From Tolypothrix sp. FACHB-123 (GTDB lineage: Bacteria > Cyanobacteriota > Cyanobacteriia > Cyanobacteriales > Nostocaceae), in contig NZ_JACJRE010000005.1 of the NCBI RefSeq assembly GCF_014697075.1, positions 1-64,000 on the forward strand: a stretch of DNA of 64,000 nucleotides, read 5' to 3'. Position 1 is the stretch's first letter, and every line of letters begins with the position of its first letter. Shown here in pieces: positions 36,653 to 45,345 of the stretch. The position numbers were made by a program, and so were the translations under genes. The notes below the pieces were generated by a model. It ran no database searches and had not been told where the DNA came from. It saw nothing but the letters and a program-made list of their open reading frames with translations.

Positions 36653-38076
36653 GCAAATCCCTTCCAGAACAGCAAGATTAAAATTAGACTCATGACACCA
36701 ATCAGATGATCGAATTCCTCTAAAACCCGAGGTAATTTGACTACTGTATGTTTAAAAATCAACAAGTAAGCTAACCAGCCGATACCAATGGTGGCGAGGG
36801 GTTTAATGATATTTGTCAGGCTATAAGCTTCGTAATACACCACATTGGCGACAATCAACCCAACAATTAATAAGCTGACGGCTGGCCAAAATCCCGGCTT
36901 GACTTTTCCTGTCCCCCCTGGTGGGAGAAAGATAAATTTGGCAAAGGAGATTGCAGTTCCTAAAGCAGCAATATTCATGACAATTGTTTGCCAAGGTAAT
37001 AAATTTTTTGAGGTTAATACTTTTGCCCCAAAGCCAGATAACATGGGAAAGCCGGAAATTGAGAAGCTGGCAATTACCAAGGCAATCCAAATGGAGTTAG
37101 TTATAGGTTGATGTTGGAGTTCCTTGAAGTTACGACTCGGTAAAGACCCAGCAATTAAAAACAGTGCTGATTTTACTAAACCATGTGTCAGAGCATAAAA
37201 ACCAGCAACAACCGGTGCAGCTAGGATAAAGCCTAACTGGGAAACGGTGTGAAAGGCCAGCATTCGCTTGGTATCCTTTTCAAATACGGCATAAAATACC
37301 CCTAGCAACGCCGTACCAACGCCAAAAATTCTGACGATGGTATCTACTTCTTCTACCATCAAGGCGCACCGTACTAAGGGATAGACACCGGCTTTCACCA
37401 CAATCCCGGAAAGCATGGCGGAAACTGGGGTTTCTGATTCGGAATGTGTCAAAGGTAACCATAAGCCGGAGACAAAAATGCCGCCTTTGGTGACCAATCC
37501 GAGAAAAATCAGTGCCAAAGCCTCTGGTGGGGCGACGCGCAGACCTACATAACTAAAGGAATGATGGGCTTGATATACCAGCACCGCACCCACCAAATAA
37601 AACAGCATGGCGACGTTGCTGACAAATAGATAGCGTAAGCCTACCCAAATTGAGCGGTCAGTTCGGGAATAGGCTATTAAGAGAAAAGCCGCAATCCCGC
37701 TCACCTCTAGAGCTACGTATAAGCTGATTAAATCGGAACAAGCAAAGGCAGCATTGACGCTACCATGTAAAATGATTGTTTGGGCGTAAAAAAAAGCTGT
37801 TTTATCGCTGTACCAACAGTAGAGAATGACCGCCGCTGTGACTATGGCATTGGTTAAAATAAAATAGCCACTGAGTTGATCGATTGTTAAATTAACACCG
37901 AAATGATCTAATAATTGCAGTTCCAGAGGCGATCGCTCAACAAATATCAACGCGGCATAGCCTGCGGTCGCTAAACTCACGCATAAAGATAAATATTTGT
38001 CAAGCTTGGGGAGTAAATAAATCACAAACCCCAGAAAAAACGGTAAGACAATCCAGGCGATCGTAATGTTAGTCAT
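36637..38076 (-). CDS. mrpD: Mrp antiporter subunit MrpD (NuoM/N-like)
   Basis: 479 residues with about 14 membrane helices, homologous to the proton-pumping subunits of complex I. The expected charged membrane residues are visible: E124 in LYVALEVSGIAAF, K197 in GLVTKGGIFVSG and K228 in IVVKAGVYPLVR. It is the only subunit of this class in the operon, since the large MrpA half is missing. ATG at 38076 overlaps the mrpC stop by four bases. Confidence 0.92.
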   Translation of the reverse strand: MTNITIAWIVLPFFLGFVIYLLPKLDKYLSLCVSLATAGYAALIFVERSPLELQLLDHFGVNLTIDQLSGYFILTNAIVTAAVILYCWYSDKTAFFYAQTIILHGSVNAAFACSDLISLYVALEVSGIAAFLLIAYSRTDRSIWVGLRYLFVSNVAMLFYLVGAVLVYQAHHSFSYVGLRVAPPEALALIFLGLVTKGGIFVSGLWLPLTHSESETPVSAMLSGIVVKAGVYPLVRCALMVEEVDTIVRIFGVGTALLGVFYAVFEKDTKRMLAFHTVSQLGFILAAPVVAGFYALTHGLVKSALFLIAGSLPSRNFKELQHQPITNSIWIALVIASFSISGFPMLSGFGAKVLTSKNLLPWQTIVMNIAALGTAISFAKFIFLPPGGTGKVKPGFWPAVSLLIVGLIVANVVYYEAYSLTNIIKPLATIGIGWLAYLLIFKHTVVKLPRVLEEFDHLIGVMSLILILLFWKGFAWLGI

Positions 38077-38408
38077 GGGGTATTATTTTTCTCGATCTCG
38101 TTACTTTCCAAGGTCGGATTATCCCGTGCTAGTTTCATCACGCCAACCAACATCACAGCCTGAATTGACAGTCCGATCACAATCGCCGTCAAGATTACCG
38201 CCTGGGGAACTGGATCGGCATATTCGCTATTTTGGACATTGCCAATAATCGGCGTGACTAGACCATTTCGCGATGCAACTAGCACATAATAGGCAATAAC
38301 CCCTGTGCTCATGACATCCATAGAAATGATTTTCATGACCAGGTTTTTTTTCAGAATGATGCCGAAAAATCCGCACAATACTGTTGCAAATATGTACGCT
38401 TCTAACAC
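38073..38408 (-). CDS. mrpC: Mrp antiporter subunit MrpC (NuoK-like)
   Basis: 111 residues with three membrane helices (about 4-20, 28-46, 70-92). DPVPQAVILTAIVIGLSIQA is the MnhC/NuoK signature. GTG at 38408 is the likely start (LEAYIFATVLCGFFG). It is the first gene of the operon mrpC-D-E-F-G-A-B, which in Anabaena is needed for salt and alkaline tolerance. Confidence 0.9.
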   Translation of the reverse strand: MLEAYIFATVLCGFFGIILKKNLVMKIISMDVMSTGVIAYYVLVASRNGLVTPIIGNVQNSEYADPVPQAVILTAIVIGLSIQAVMLVGVMKLARDNPTLESNEIEKNNTP

Positions 38409-38857
38409 GGGAATAGATTGTTAAGTAAAGGTTGGCGGCTCAGATGTTAATCTGAGGTTAAAGTCTCTTTCAACAAGTATTTTCGCCTATTTAGGGATTT
38501 ATTTTTTACCAATTTCTATTGCATTTCTAATGCGAATCATTGATGCGAGTCTATGGCAAGGTGGTAATATCCCTAGCAATCTTCAATCATACCAGCTATG
38601 GGAATCTTATTTGATATATGAACAAAAGGGAGACAAGGAGGATAAGGGAAGGGGGACACAGGAGCAGAGGAAGCAGAGGGAGCAAAAGAGATATTAGTCA
38701 ATGCCCAATGCCCAATGCCCCATGCCCATTTTCATAGACAATATATTCATGTAGATAAATTTTTGCTGAGAAATATCAAGGTGGTATTGCTAAAAATTAG
38801 GTAATTAATTACTTTCTAATAATGCTGACTTGGCAGCATTAATTAATATTAAATTTT
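38409..38857. other. Divergent spacer with purine-rich and CCAATGC heptad repeats
   Basis: The region between mrpC and the Ig-like/WD40 gene. From about 38625 to 38735 it holds purine-rich GGGAGACAAGGAGG units and then the heptads CCAATGC, CCAATGC, CCCATGC. The remainder should hold the promoters of both transcripts; none was assigned. Confidence 0.6.
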
Positions 38858-41104
38858 ATGCAAAATAACGTTATAAATGCTAGCGTATCTACTCAAAATT
38901 TAACGTTTCGTCCCGGTGGAACTCCAGCTATATTTGAGGTGATTGTCAACAATGACAGCGATCAATTTGCGAATTTTCAAATAGAAATTACCGCAGCGGG
39001 GGAAATTCGCAATCCTGACTATCGCTGGTATAAGCTGGAACCGGAGGTAGCAGCAGCTAAACCTCCCGGTAGTAGTACGATTTTTCAAGTCTTTGTGTTG
39101 AATAGTCCGATTCCTGGGTTTGTGGGTACAGTTAACCTGACTGTGACAATTTTCTCACCCCAGTTAGGACAACAACGAAGACTGGTACTGCGGTTAAAAA
39201 TCGAAGCGGATAATCAACCGACAATGCTGAGTGTGGAATTACCTGTCAGGGAGTTCCAAGTATATCCGCGCAACACGGTAGATATCCCCGTTAGAGTCCG
39301 CAATTTGAGTCAACAAACTGTCAATGTAACTTTGCGATTTGCAGGGGTGGATGTTTCTTGGCTAGTTAGCAGTGCAGAACGGCGGTTTGCTTTAGATCCG
39401 GGAGGACAAACAGAAGCGGTATTTCAATGTCAACCTTTATCTGTAGTGCAAGCGCCTAGCGATATTTATCCTTTTACAATTGAAGCTACTAGTATTAGCG
39501 GTTATCCAGCTAGCGCGGAAGGAAATTTGGAAGTTTTACCTGTGGGTTTTGTGGAGTTTTCTGTACCCCAAAATTCTCAGACAATTCCTCTACAAGGTGG
39601 GTGGTTACCTAACTGGAAAGCTGATAATGCCGCCTTTGAATTAGCATTTAGAAATGCGAGCAATCTTTTGCAAGAAATTAATCTTAAACTTCAAGGACGA
39701 GATTGGCGAAAATGTACTTTTAAAACGTTACCAACAACGGCTAATCTCAATTTAGGAGAAACAAGCAAAGTAATTTTGGATGTTCAAACTAAACGCCCTT
39801 GGTTAGGAATTAGAAAAAATTTATTGTTAGAAGCTAAACCAGAATTATCTGACCAACGTTTAGGGAGTACAGACCCAGCTACCCAGAATTTAGAGTTACG
39901 AGTTTTGCCAATTTTACCTTTATGGTTACAACTGGCGATTTTAATTTTATTTCTAGCATTGCTAGCATTATTATTCCGACCAGAGCCAATTATGCATACT
40001 CGCTCTGTGAATTCTGTCGGGTTTAGCGGTACTAGTTTATCTGTGGTGAGTGGTGCAGATGATTGCACATTAAGATTATGGAATATTAATGGCGATCGCT
40101 TAGAACCTGCTAGTATTAATTATGATGGCCTTTCTGTGGCTTGTGACAGACAGCAAAAGCCAAAAGGTTTGTTAGCAATTACCAATGATGCGATAGAAGT
40201 AGTCCGTTTTATCCCCCTAGAAAACGATCGCGTGGCGGTGGGTTTAGATAATGGGGTGATTGAAATCAGAGATGTGCCCACAGGGCGAAAACGCAACGAA
40301 CTGCAAGACCGAAAAGACCCGAAAGCAAAAGGCGATCGCGTCTTTGATTTAGTTTTTACAAAAAATTCCTTAGATTTATTCAGTGGTTATGGTAGTGGTA
40401 AAGTAAGACAATGGACAAGAGCATCTACCAACGATAATTTTCAGCCAGAACCAAAAGTAATTGACCTGCAAAGGCAACAGCAATTATCAGGTTTTCAAGT
40501 GCGGGGATTAACTCTCAGCCCAGATGACCAAACATTGATAATGTCAGGAAACTATAAACGGTTCTTATTGTGGCAATGGAATCAACCGCAAACTAAAAAT
40601 AAAATTCCTAGTTTATCGGTACAAAAACTGGAAAAATTAGATACTAGAAGCGGACGAGAAGACTATGTTTGGGGATTAGCCTTTGTACCTAATTCTTCAG
40701 AGAAAATTCTTGCTACTTCTGATTCTGCGGGATATATTACGATTTGGAATTTAGAGAAATGCCAAACTTTACCAAATCCCCAAAATCAAATTAGTGAATT
40801 AGATTGCTCCCCCCCCATAGACCGTTGGTCAGCATCAAAATTATCTGTGCGCAGTTTAGCATTTAATGAAGATGGTCGATTGTTAGTTAGCGCGGGTGAT
40901 GATGGCAAAGTAATAATGTGGTATTTAACTCCAGAATACAAACTCGATAAAATTAAAGCAGCCAGAGGTGAAATAATTTATCAAAGTACTAAGAAAATCA
41001 ACAGTGTTGCGTTGAAAACAATTAATCAAACCAGTGCAATTGTCAGTGGTAGTGAAGATTTTCAAGTAAGACTACATTCACACAAGATTAAACCAGGGAG
41101 TTAG
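38858..41104 (+). CDS. Membrane protein with N-terminal Ig-like (NEW3-like) domains and C-terminal WD40 repeats
   Basis: 748 residues. Three beta-rich Ig-like modules (about 5-120, 125-230, 235-345); ARF-type phrases such as FRPGGTPAIFEVIVNNDSDQ and YPRNTVDIPVRVRNLSQQ resemble NPCBM-associated NEW3 domains. One membrane helix (about 352-373, LPLWLQLAILILFLALLALL) follows, then about seven WD40-like blades (about 385-745), recognisable from SVVSGADDCTLRLWNIN, LLVSAGDDGKVIMWYL and IVSGSEDFQVRLHS. The two halves lie on opposite membrane sides. The gene is four bases upstream of the next, with which it forms a unit. No enzymatic motif. The function is unknown; scaffolding is a guess. Confidence 0.82.
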   Translation: MQNNVINASVSTQNLTFRPGGTPAIFEVIVNNDSDQFANFQIEITAAGEIRNPDYRWYKLEPEVAAAKPPGSSTIFQVFVLNSPIPGFVGTVNLTVTIFSPQLGQQRRLVLRLKIEADNQPTMLSVELPVREFQVYPRNTVDIPVRVRNLSQQTVNVTLRFAGVDVSWLVSSAERRFALDPGGQTEAVFQCQPLSVVQAPSDIYPFTIEATSISGYPASAEGNLEVLPVGFVEFSVPQNSQTIPLQGGWLPNWKADNAAFELAFRNASNLLQEINLKLQGRDWRKCTFKTLPTTANLNLGETSKVILDVQTKRPWLGIRKNLLLEAKPELSDQRLGSTDPATQNLELRVLPILPLWLQLAILILFLALLALLFRPEPIMHTRSVNSVGFSGTSLSVVSGADDCTLRLWNINGDRLEPASINYDGLSVACDRQQKPKGLLAITNDAIEVVRFIPLENDRVAVGLDNGVIEIRDVPTGRKRNELQDRKDPKAKGDRVFDLVFTKNSLDLFSGYGSGKVRQWTRASTNDNFQPEPKVIDLQRQQQLSGFQVRGLTLSPDDQTLIMSGNYKRFLLWQWNQPQTKNKIPSLSVQKLEKLDTRSGREDYVWGLAFVPNSSEKILATSDSAGYITIWNLEKCQTLPNPQNQISELDCSPPIDRWSASKLSVRSLAFNEDGRLLVSAGDDGKVIMWYLTPEYKLDKIKAARGEIIYQSTKKINSVALKTINQTSAIVSGSEDFQVRLHSHKIKPGS

Positions 41105-41108
41105 TCAC

Positions 41109-43388
41109 ATGCAAGCTAAACCCAGCCCTTTAGAAGTATTTATCACCCCATCTGGCGTTCAAGATGCAATGCCAGGAGATACAATTGAACTGCATGTAGT
41201 GGTCACTAATATTGGCGAGCAAAATGCCATTATTGACTTATATTTAAATTGTGACGAACAATTTAAAAACATTACAGGCTTATCTAATTTACCGCGAGAA
41301 AGTTGTGCGATCGCACCGCAACAAAGTAGCGATGAAATTAAATTTACCTTTGAAATTCCCCTCGATGCTAATCCGGGAACTTATGACTATACTTTAGTTG
41401 TAGACGCACCACAACATTATCCTCAAGAAACGCCGATTCCTTTCACCCGTCAATTGAAGATTGTCCCCAAAGAACACACTTCTATTGGGCTGAATGATTC
41501 AACTTTTTCCATTAAACCTAGTAGTAACCCAGCGAAGCCGCTAATTTGTAAACTTCACGAACCCCTACTATTAGAAGTAACCGTAGAAAATCGTTCGCAA
41601 TTTGTCGATCGATTCCGCCTTGCTTGTCTTGATTTAGAAGATGATTGGTTTACAATTACTTATCCCACAACAGGAGTAGAAGGGACTGGGTTATTATCTG
41701 ATAATAATGCCCTATCGCTTAACCCTAGTAATTCTGGGACAATCACGTTAAAATTTCACCCTCCCGGCGATACTTTAGCAGGAAGTTATACCCCTACACT
41801 GCGCTTATATTCAGAAAAATTTCCCGATTTAGTGCTTTTAGATTTGGTATATCTGCAAATCCCTACCAGCTATGATTTAAATGTAGAATTACAAACTATT
41901 TTAGGACAAGTCAGTCGTAGCCCTGGTAAATATGAATTATCCCTCAGCAATCGCGGTAATATGGTGCGGGAACTAATATTTGGGGTAGAAAGCCGTGATG
42001 AAGAAACGCTATTTACTTATACATTTGATCCGGCGGAAATCAGATTATTACCAAACAAAAGTTATGAAACTAATTTGTTATTAAAACCTCAACCTTGGTG
42101 GCGCAGACCTTGGTTCGGTGGCGGACAAACAATTAACTTCAAAGTCAATATTGTAGATAAAGAAAGTTTACCTTTACCAGATACGTTACCACAAGGAGTA
42201 TTAATTTGGAAACCCCGTCCTTTGTGGCAATTCATATTATTAATATTATTAATTTTAGGATTATTGGGCGGCATAGGATTTATTATTTGGCGAATTTTAA
42301 ATCCGCCACAATTAAAAATTGAAAATTTTAGTGCTAATAGTTCACAACTGACTGAAGGTGAAGATGAAGTAACTTTAAATTGGGAAATTCGTAACTATAA
42401 AAAGTTAGAAAATTTGATTGTCCTAGTGAAAGGGCCACAACCTATAAAGCCAACTATCTATGATTTTCGCAATAAAATTCCTGAAGACTTAAGTAAAAAT
42501 AATTGTTTAGTAAAGCGACAAGTAGATTTGATTTGTAAAAATATCAAAACTGGGATTACAACTAAAGGAAATTACACTTTTGGTTTACAAGGCTTGTATC
42601 GCAAAGGTAATGTACTTTTTTCAGAAACAGCGAAAATCGATAGTCCAGCAATTCAAGTGGTAATTAATGAAAAACCAATTGCCGAAATTGTTGATTTTAA
42701 AGTCAATAAACCACAATATCAAACCGGAGAAAATATTCTTTTGAGTTGGACAATTACCAATCCGGAATTGCTAGCCGAAACTCAAATTGTGAGTACTACA
42801 GAAGAGGGCACAGCAACAGGTAATCCAATCAGTTATAAATTTATTAATGGTAGTATCGAAAATCCTAAACTCAAAAATTCTTGCAAAGAAGCAAATCGCC
42901 AACTGCAATGTATAAATATCCCCTTACCACCTTTGAAGGCTGGAAAATATGGCTTTGAGGTGAAAGCTTTACCTAATAATGGTAGCGAAAAAGTAAGTGC
43001 GAAAAAAATTGAAGGAAAAATTGAAGTTTTACCCAAACCGTTTAAGATTGTTGCTTTTACAATCAATGGTAGCGAACAACCAAATCAATCGCTCAAAGAA
43101 GGCGAAACTGCGGTTTTGTCTTGGAGAGTAGAGGGCGAAGATATTCAAGTGAAACTATTACCTTATGGTAATGATGTAGCACCTGTTGGTTCGCTGAAGC
43201 TACCAGTGATTGCAGAATTTCCCCCACAAATTGCAATACAAGTTATTGATAAATCCGGTAAGCAGCAACCCCAGCAAAGAGGATTTGCGATCGCAGTTAT
43301 CAAAAAACCCGTACCTACTCCCCCACCAATTATCATTCCTCCAGTGGCTTCGCCTACGCCAGTTTCGCCGTTTAAACCGGGAATTTAG
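41109..43388 (+). CDS. Large Ig-like membrane protein, coupled to the WD40 protein
   Basis: 759 residues. The N-terminal half has three Ig-like modules (about 1-120, 125-250, 255-350) starting PSPLEVFITPSGVQDAMPGD, one membrane helix (about 374-398, WQFILLILLILGLLGGIGFI), and further Ig-like modules (about 400-520, 525-640, 645-725) with repeated LTEGEDEVTLNWEI / YQTGENILLSWTI / LKEGETAVLSWRV phrases. The tail is Pro-rich. Its layout parallels the upstream gene with WD40 replaced by Ig-like domains. There are four bases between the genes. The function is unknown; a surface or membrane scaffold is an inference. Confidence 0.8.
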   Translation: MQAKPSPLEVFITPSGVQDAMPGDTIELHVVVTNIGEQNAIIDLYLNCDEQFKNITGLSNLPRESCAIAPQQSSDEIKFTFEIPLDANPGTYDYTLVVDAPQHYPQETPIPFTRQLKIVPKEHTSIGLNDSTFSIKPSSNPAKPLICKLHEPLLLEVTVENRSQFVDRFRLACLDLEDDWFTITYPTTGVEGTGLLSDNNALSLNPSNSGTITLKFHPPGDTLAGSYTPTLRLYSEKFPDLVLLDLVYLQIPTSYDLNVELQTILGQVSRSPGKYELSLSNRGNMVRELIFGVESRDEETLFTYTFDPAEIRLLPNKSYETNLLLKPQPWWRRPWFGGGQTINFKVNIVDKESLPLPDTLPQGVLIWKPRPLWQFILLILLILGLLGGIGFIIWRILNPPQLKIENFSANSSQLTEGEDEVTLNWEIRNYKKLENLIVLVKGPQPIKPTIYDFRNKIPEDLSKNNCLVKRQVDLICKNIKTGITTKGNYTFGLQGLYRKGNVLFSETAKIDSPAIQVVINEKPIAEIVDFKVNKPQYQTGENILLSWTITNPELLAETQIVSTTEEGTATGNPISYKFINGSIENPKLKNSCKEANRQLQCINIPLPPLKAGKYGFEVKALPNNGSEKVSAKKIEGKIEVLPKPFKIVAFTINGSEQPNQSLKEGETAVLSWRVEGEDIQVKLLPYGNDVAPVGSLKLPVIAEFPPQIAIQVIDKSGKQQPQQRGFAIAVIKKPVPTPPPIIIPPVASPTPVSPFKPGI

Positions 43389-43627
43389 AGGGGCGCTAGG
43401 GATTAGGGGCTAGAGGTTCCTCTTTGTCTTCCTTGTCTTCCCTTCCTTTCTCTGTTTCACAGATGAAATGTATTAATGGCGATCGCATCAGCCGAATAGG
43501 GGTTTTTGCGCCTACAACCTGGTTTTTATCAAAATATCAGGTTTTTTTTAGACTTTCTTTGCGTAAAGAAGTGTGTGAGGCCTGTATGTATTTATAGGAG
43601 TTGTCGAAATTTGAGATTCTAAGAATC

Positions 43628-43843
43628 ATGTATGTATCACTAGCTGTGCAAGTTCAAGTTAACCCGAACAAACAAAATGATGTAGCAACAAATCCGCTGA
43701 CAGGAAGTATCATCATTTTACTACCGCTAATTTTCCTAGTTACAATTACCAGCTATCGCAAGTCTAAAGCGCGAACTCTCCGCCGCCGAATTGCAGATTT
43801 AGAAAGAATGTGGCGTTTAAACCCACCAAAACAAACGCCCTAG
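43628..43843 (+). CDS. Small membrane protein, unknown function
   Basis: 71 residues from ATG at 43628 (MYVSLAVQVQVNPNKQ). One membrane helix (about 26-44, GSIIILLPLIFLVTITSY) and a basic C-terminal tail (KSKARTLRRRIADLERMW) that would be cytoplasmic. The in-frame TTG at 43601 has AGGAG immediately adjacent without room to function, so it is rejected. The charge pattern suggests a real gene; no family is recognised. It ends before a strong hairpin. Confidence 0.65.
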   Translation: MYVSLAVQVQVNPNKQNDVATNPLTGSIIILLPLIFLVTITSYRKSKARTLRRRIADLERMWRLNPPKQTP

Positions 43844-43872
43844 TCACGCAGTATTTACTCGTATAAATAAAC

Positions 43873-43912
43873 AATATTAACCGTATTTTCTTAGATAAAA
43901 ACGGTTAATATT
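43873..43912. terminator. Bidirectional terminator hairpin
   Basis: AATATTAACCGT (43873-43884) pairs perfectly over 12 bp with ACGGTTAATATT (43901-43912), and the inner bases can add TTTT/AAAA pairs. It lies between the small membrane protein gene and the convergent acyltransferase-like gene. Confidence 0.75.
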
Positions 43913-44061
43913 AACATACCAATTTACAAACAGAAAGCGATGAATACATAATTGTTACTTTGTTGTATTTGGCTATTTTGAATTTTAAATTGGTATGAAA
44001 TATGGCAATTGAAGTGCAGAAAACCAATATCAGTAATTGACAAAGCGAACGTAATGTGATT

Positions 44062-45219
44062 TTAAATTTTAAAATACCAATTACGGCGATACATAATATA
44101 AAGAATCAGCCACCAAAAACATACGGTGGCGATCGCAAATAACAAGGAACCGTTTAACGCACCAGCCCAGGATTTAAATAAATGTTGGTAAATCCAAGTA
44201 TATGTGCTTGGTGCGTCGCTACCAATACCAATGCGAGTTTTAATTAAAATTCGGGCAAATAAACCAGAACCGACGAAGGCGAAGATAGCATTTAATCCCA
44301 TCACTTCTAGGGGAAAGCTCAATCTTTGAAAACTACGTACTTCAATTAATTCATAACAAGCTGCTAGCAATAACAAAGCAAACCCAGCAGTAAAAACTAC
44401 ATAAGAACTTGTCCACAATTGTTTATTAATTGGGAAGATAAACCCCCATAAATGCCCGATTAATAGGCAACAGATGCCGACAATTGCTAAATTAATGCTG
44501 GTGCGACTTTCACGGGGTTGGGATTTTAGCCATTCCCCAGTGAAGTAACCTGCAAGTACTGTCACCACAGCAGGTAAGGTACTAAATAAGCCTTCTGGAT
44601 CGAATCCTTTCCCGCCTAATAAATGTTGCTGTCCTATAATTAAGCGATCGATGTAGCCTACCAAATTACCCTCGGCTGTCAAAATTCCTGCACCATAACC
44701 AGGAACGGGGATGAGTTGCATAGCTAACCAGTAACCAATCAGCAAAATAGCGGCGAATAGCCATAAACCACGGCGTTGGAGATGCAAAACTGCGATCGCA
44801 CTAATTAAATAAGCTAGACTAATGCGTTGCAAGACCCCCATAATGCGAATTGTGGCGAATTTAGCAGCTGGCGCACCATTTAAGAAGACATCCAGAGTTA
44901 AAGAAAACAAAACTAAGAATAATCCCAGCCCAAATAAAATTAACGCCCTGCGCCCAATTCGCCAGTAAACTTCCCTGGTGGGGCAATTTTCTTTTGTATA
45001 TTTGGAGAGAGAAAAAGGCATTGCTGCACCGACAATGAACAAAAAGAACGGAAAAATTAAATCTGTAGGCGTACAACCATGCCATTTAGCATGTTCTAGA
45101 GGCGGGTAAAGATAATCCCAACTACCAGGATTATTGACTAGAATCATTGAGGCGATCGCAATTCCGCGAAACACATCTAAAGATTTAAGACGTTGAGGTA
45201 AAGTCAATTGCTTCTCCAA
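44062..45219 (-). CDS. DUF5009 / HGSNAT-like transmembrane acyltransferase
   Basis: 385 residues with about ten membrane helices. The family N-terminus RLKSLDVFRGIAIASMILVN, the conserved LEHAKWHGCTPTDLIFPFFL (with the catalytic-type His in WHG) and RRALILFGLGLF are present. Homologues include lysosomal heparan-alpha-glucosaminide N-acetyltransferase and bacterial NagX, which acetylate amino sugars across membranes. Substrate unknown. The ATG at 45219 agrees with the family. Confidence 0.87.
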   Translation of the reverse strand: MEKQLTLPQRLKSLDVFRGIAIASMILVNNPGSWDYLYPPLEHAKWHGCTPTDLIFPFFLFIVGAAMPFSLSKYTKENCPTREVYWRIGRRALILFGLGLFLVLFSLTLDVFLNGAPAAKFATIRIMGVLQRISLAYLISAIAVLHLQRRGLWLFAAILLIGYWLAMQLIPVPGYGAGILTAEGNLVGYIDRLIIGQQHLLGGKGFDPEGLFSTLPAVVTVLAGYFTGEWLKSQPRESRTSINLAIVGICCLLIGHLWGFIFPINKQLWTSSYVVFTAGFALLLLAACYELIEVRSFQRLSFPLEVMGLNAIFAFVGSGLFARILIKTRIGIGSDAPSTYTWIYQHLFKSWAGALNGSLLFAIATVCFWWLILYIMYRRNWYFKI

Positions 45220-45317
45220 AGTTGATGAAAAAAGGCAGAGGACAGAGTTTAAGAACCCTATTATACGTAGCCTAGTTTCGTTCAGATTGAATAATGCTCT
45301 GCAAAAGCCTGTAATTT

Positions 45318-45342
45318 TGAATTTTGAATTTTGAATTATTAA
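45318..45342. repeat. Heptanucleotide repeat (GAATTTT type)
   Basis: Three and a half GAATTTT heptads end a few bases before the start codon of the glycoside hydrolase gene, in the place where a ribosome site would be expected. Confidence 0.75.
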
Positions 45343-45345
45343 CTA

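Noticed and set aside
38858-43388. Phage or prophage structural genes
   Set aside because: Ig-like domains occur in tail fibres, but these proteins have a single membrane helix and WD40 blades and lack any phage neighbours.
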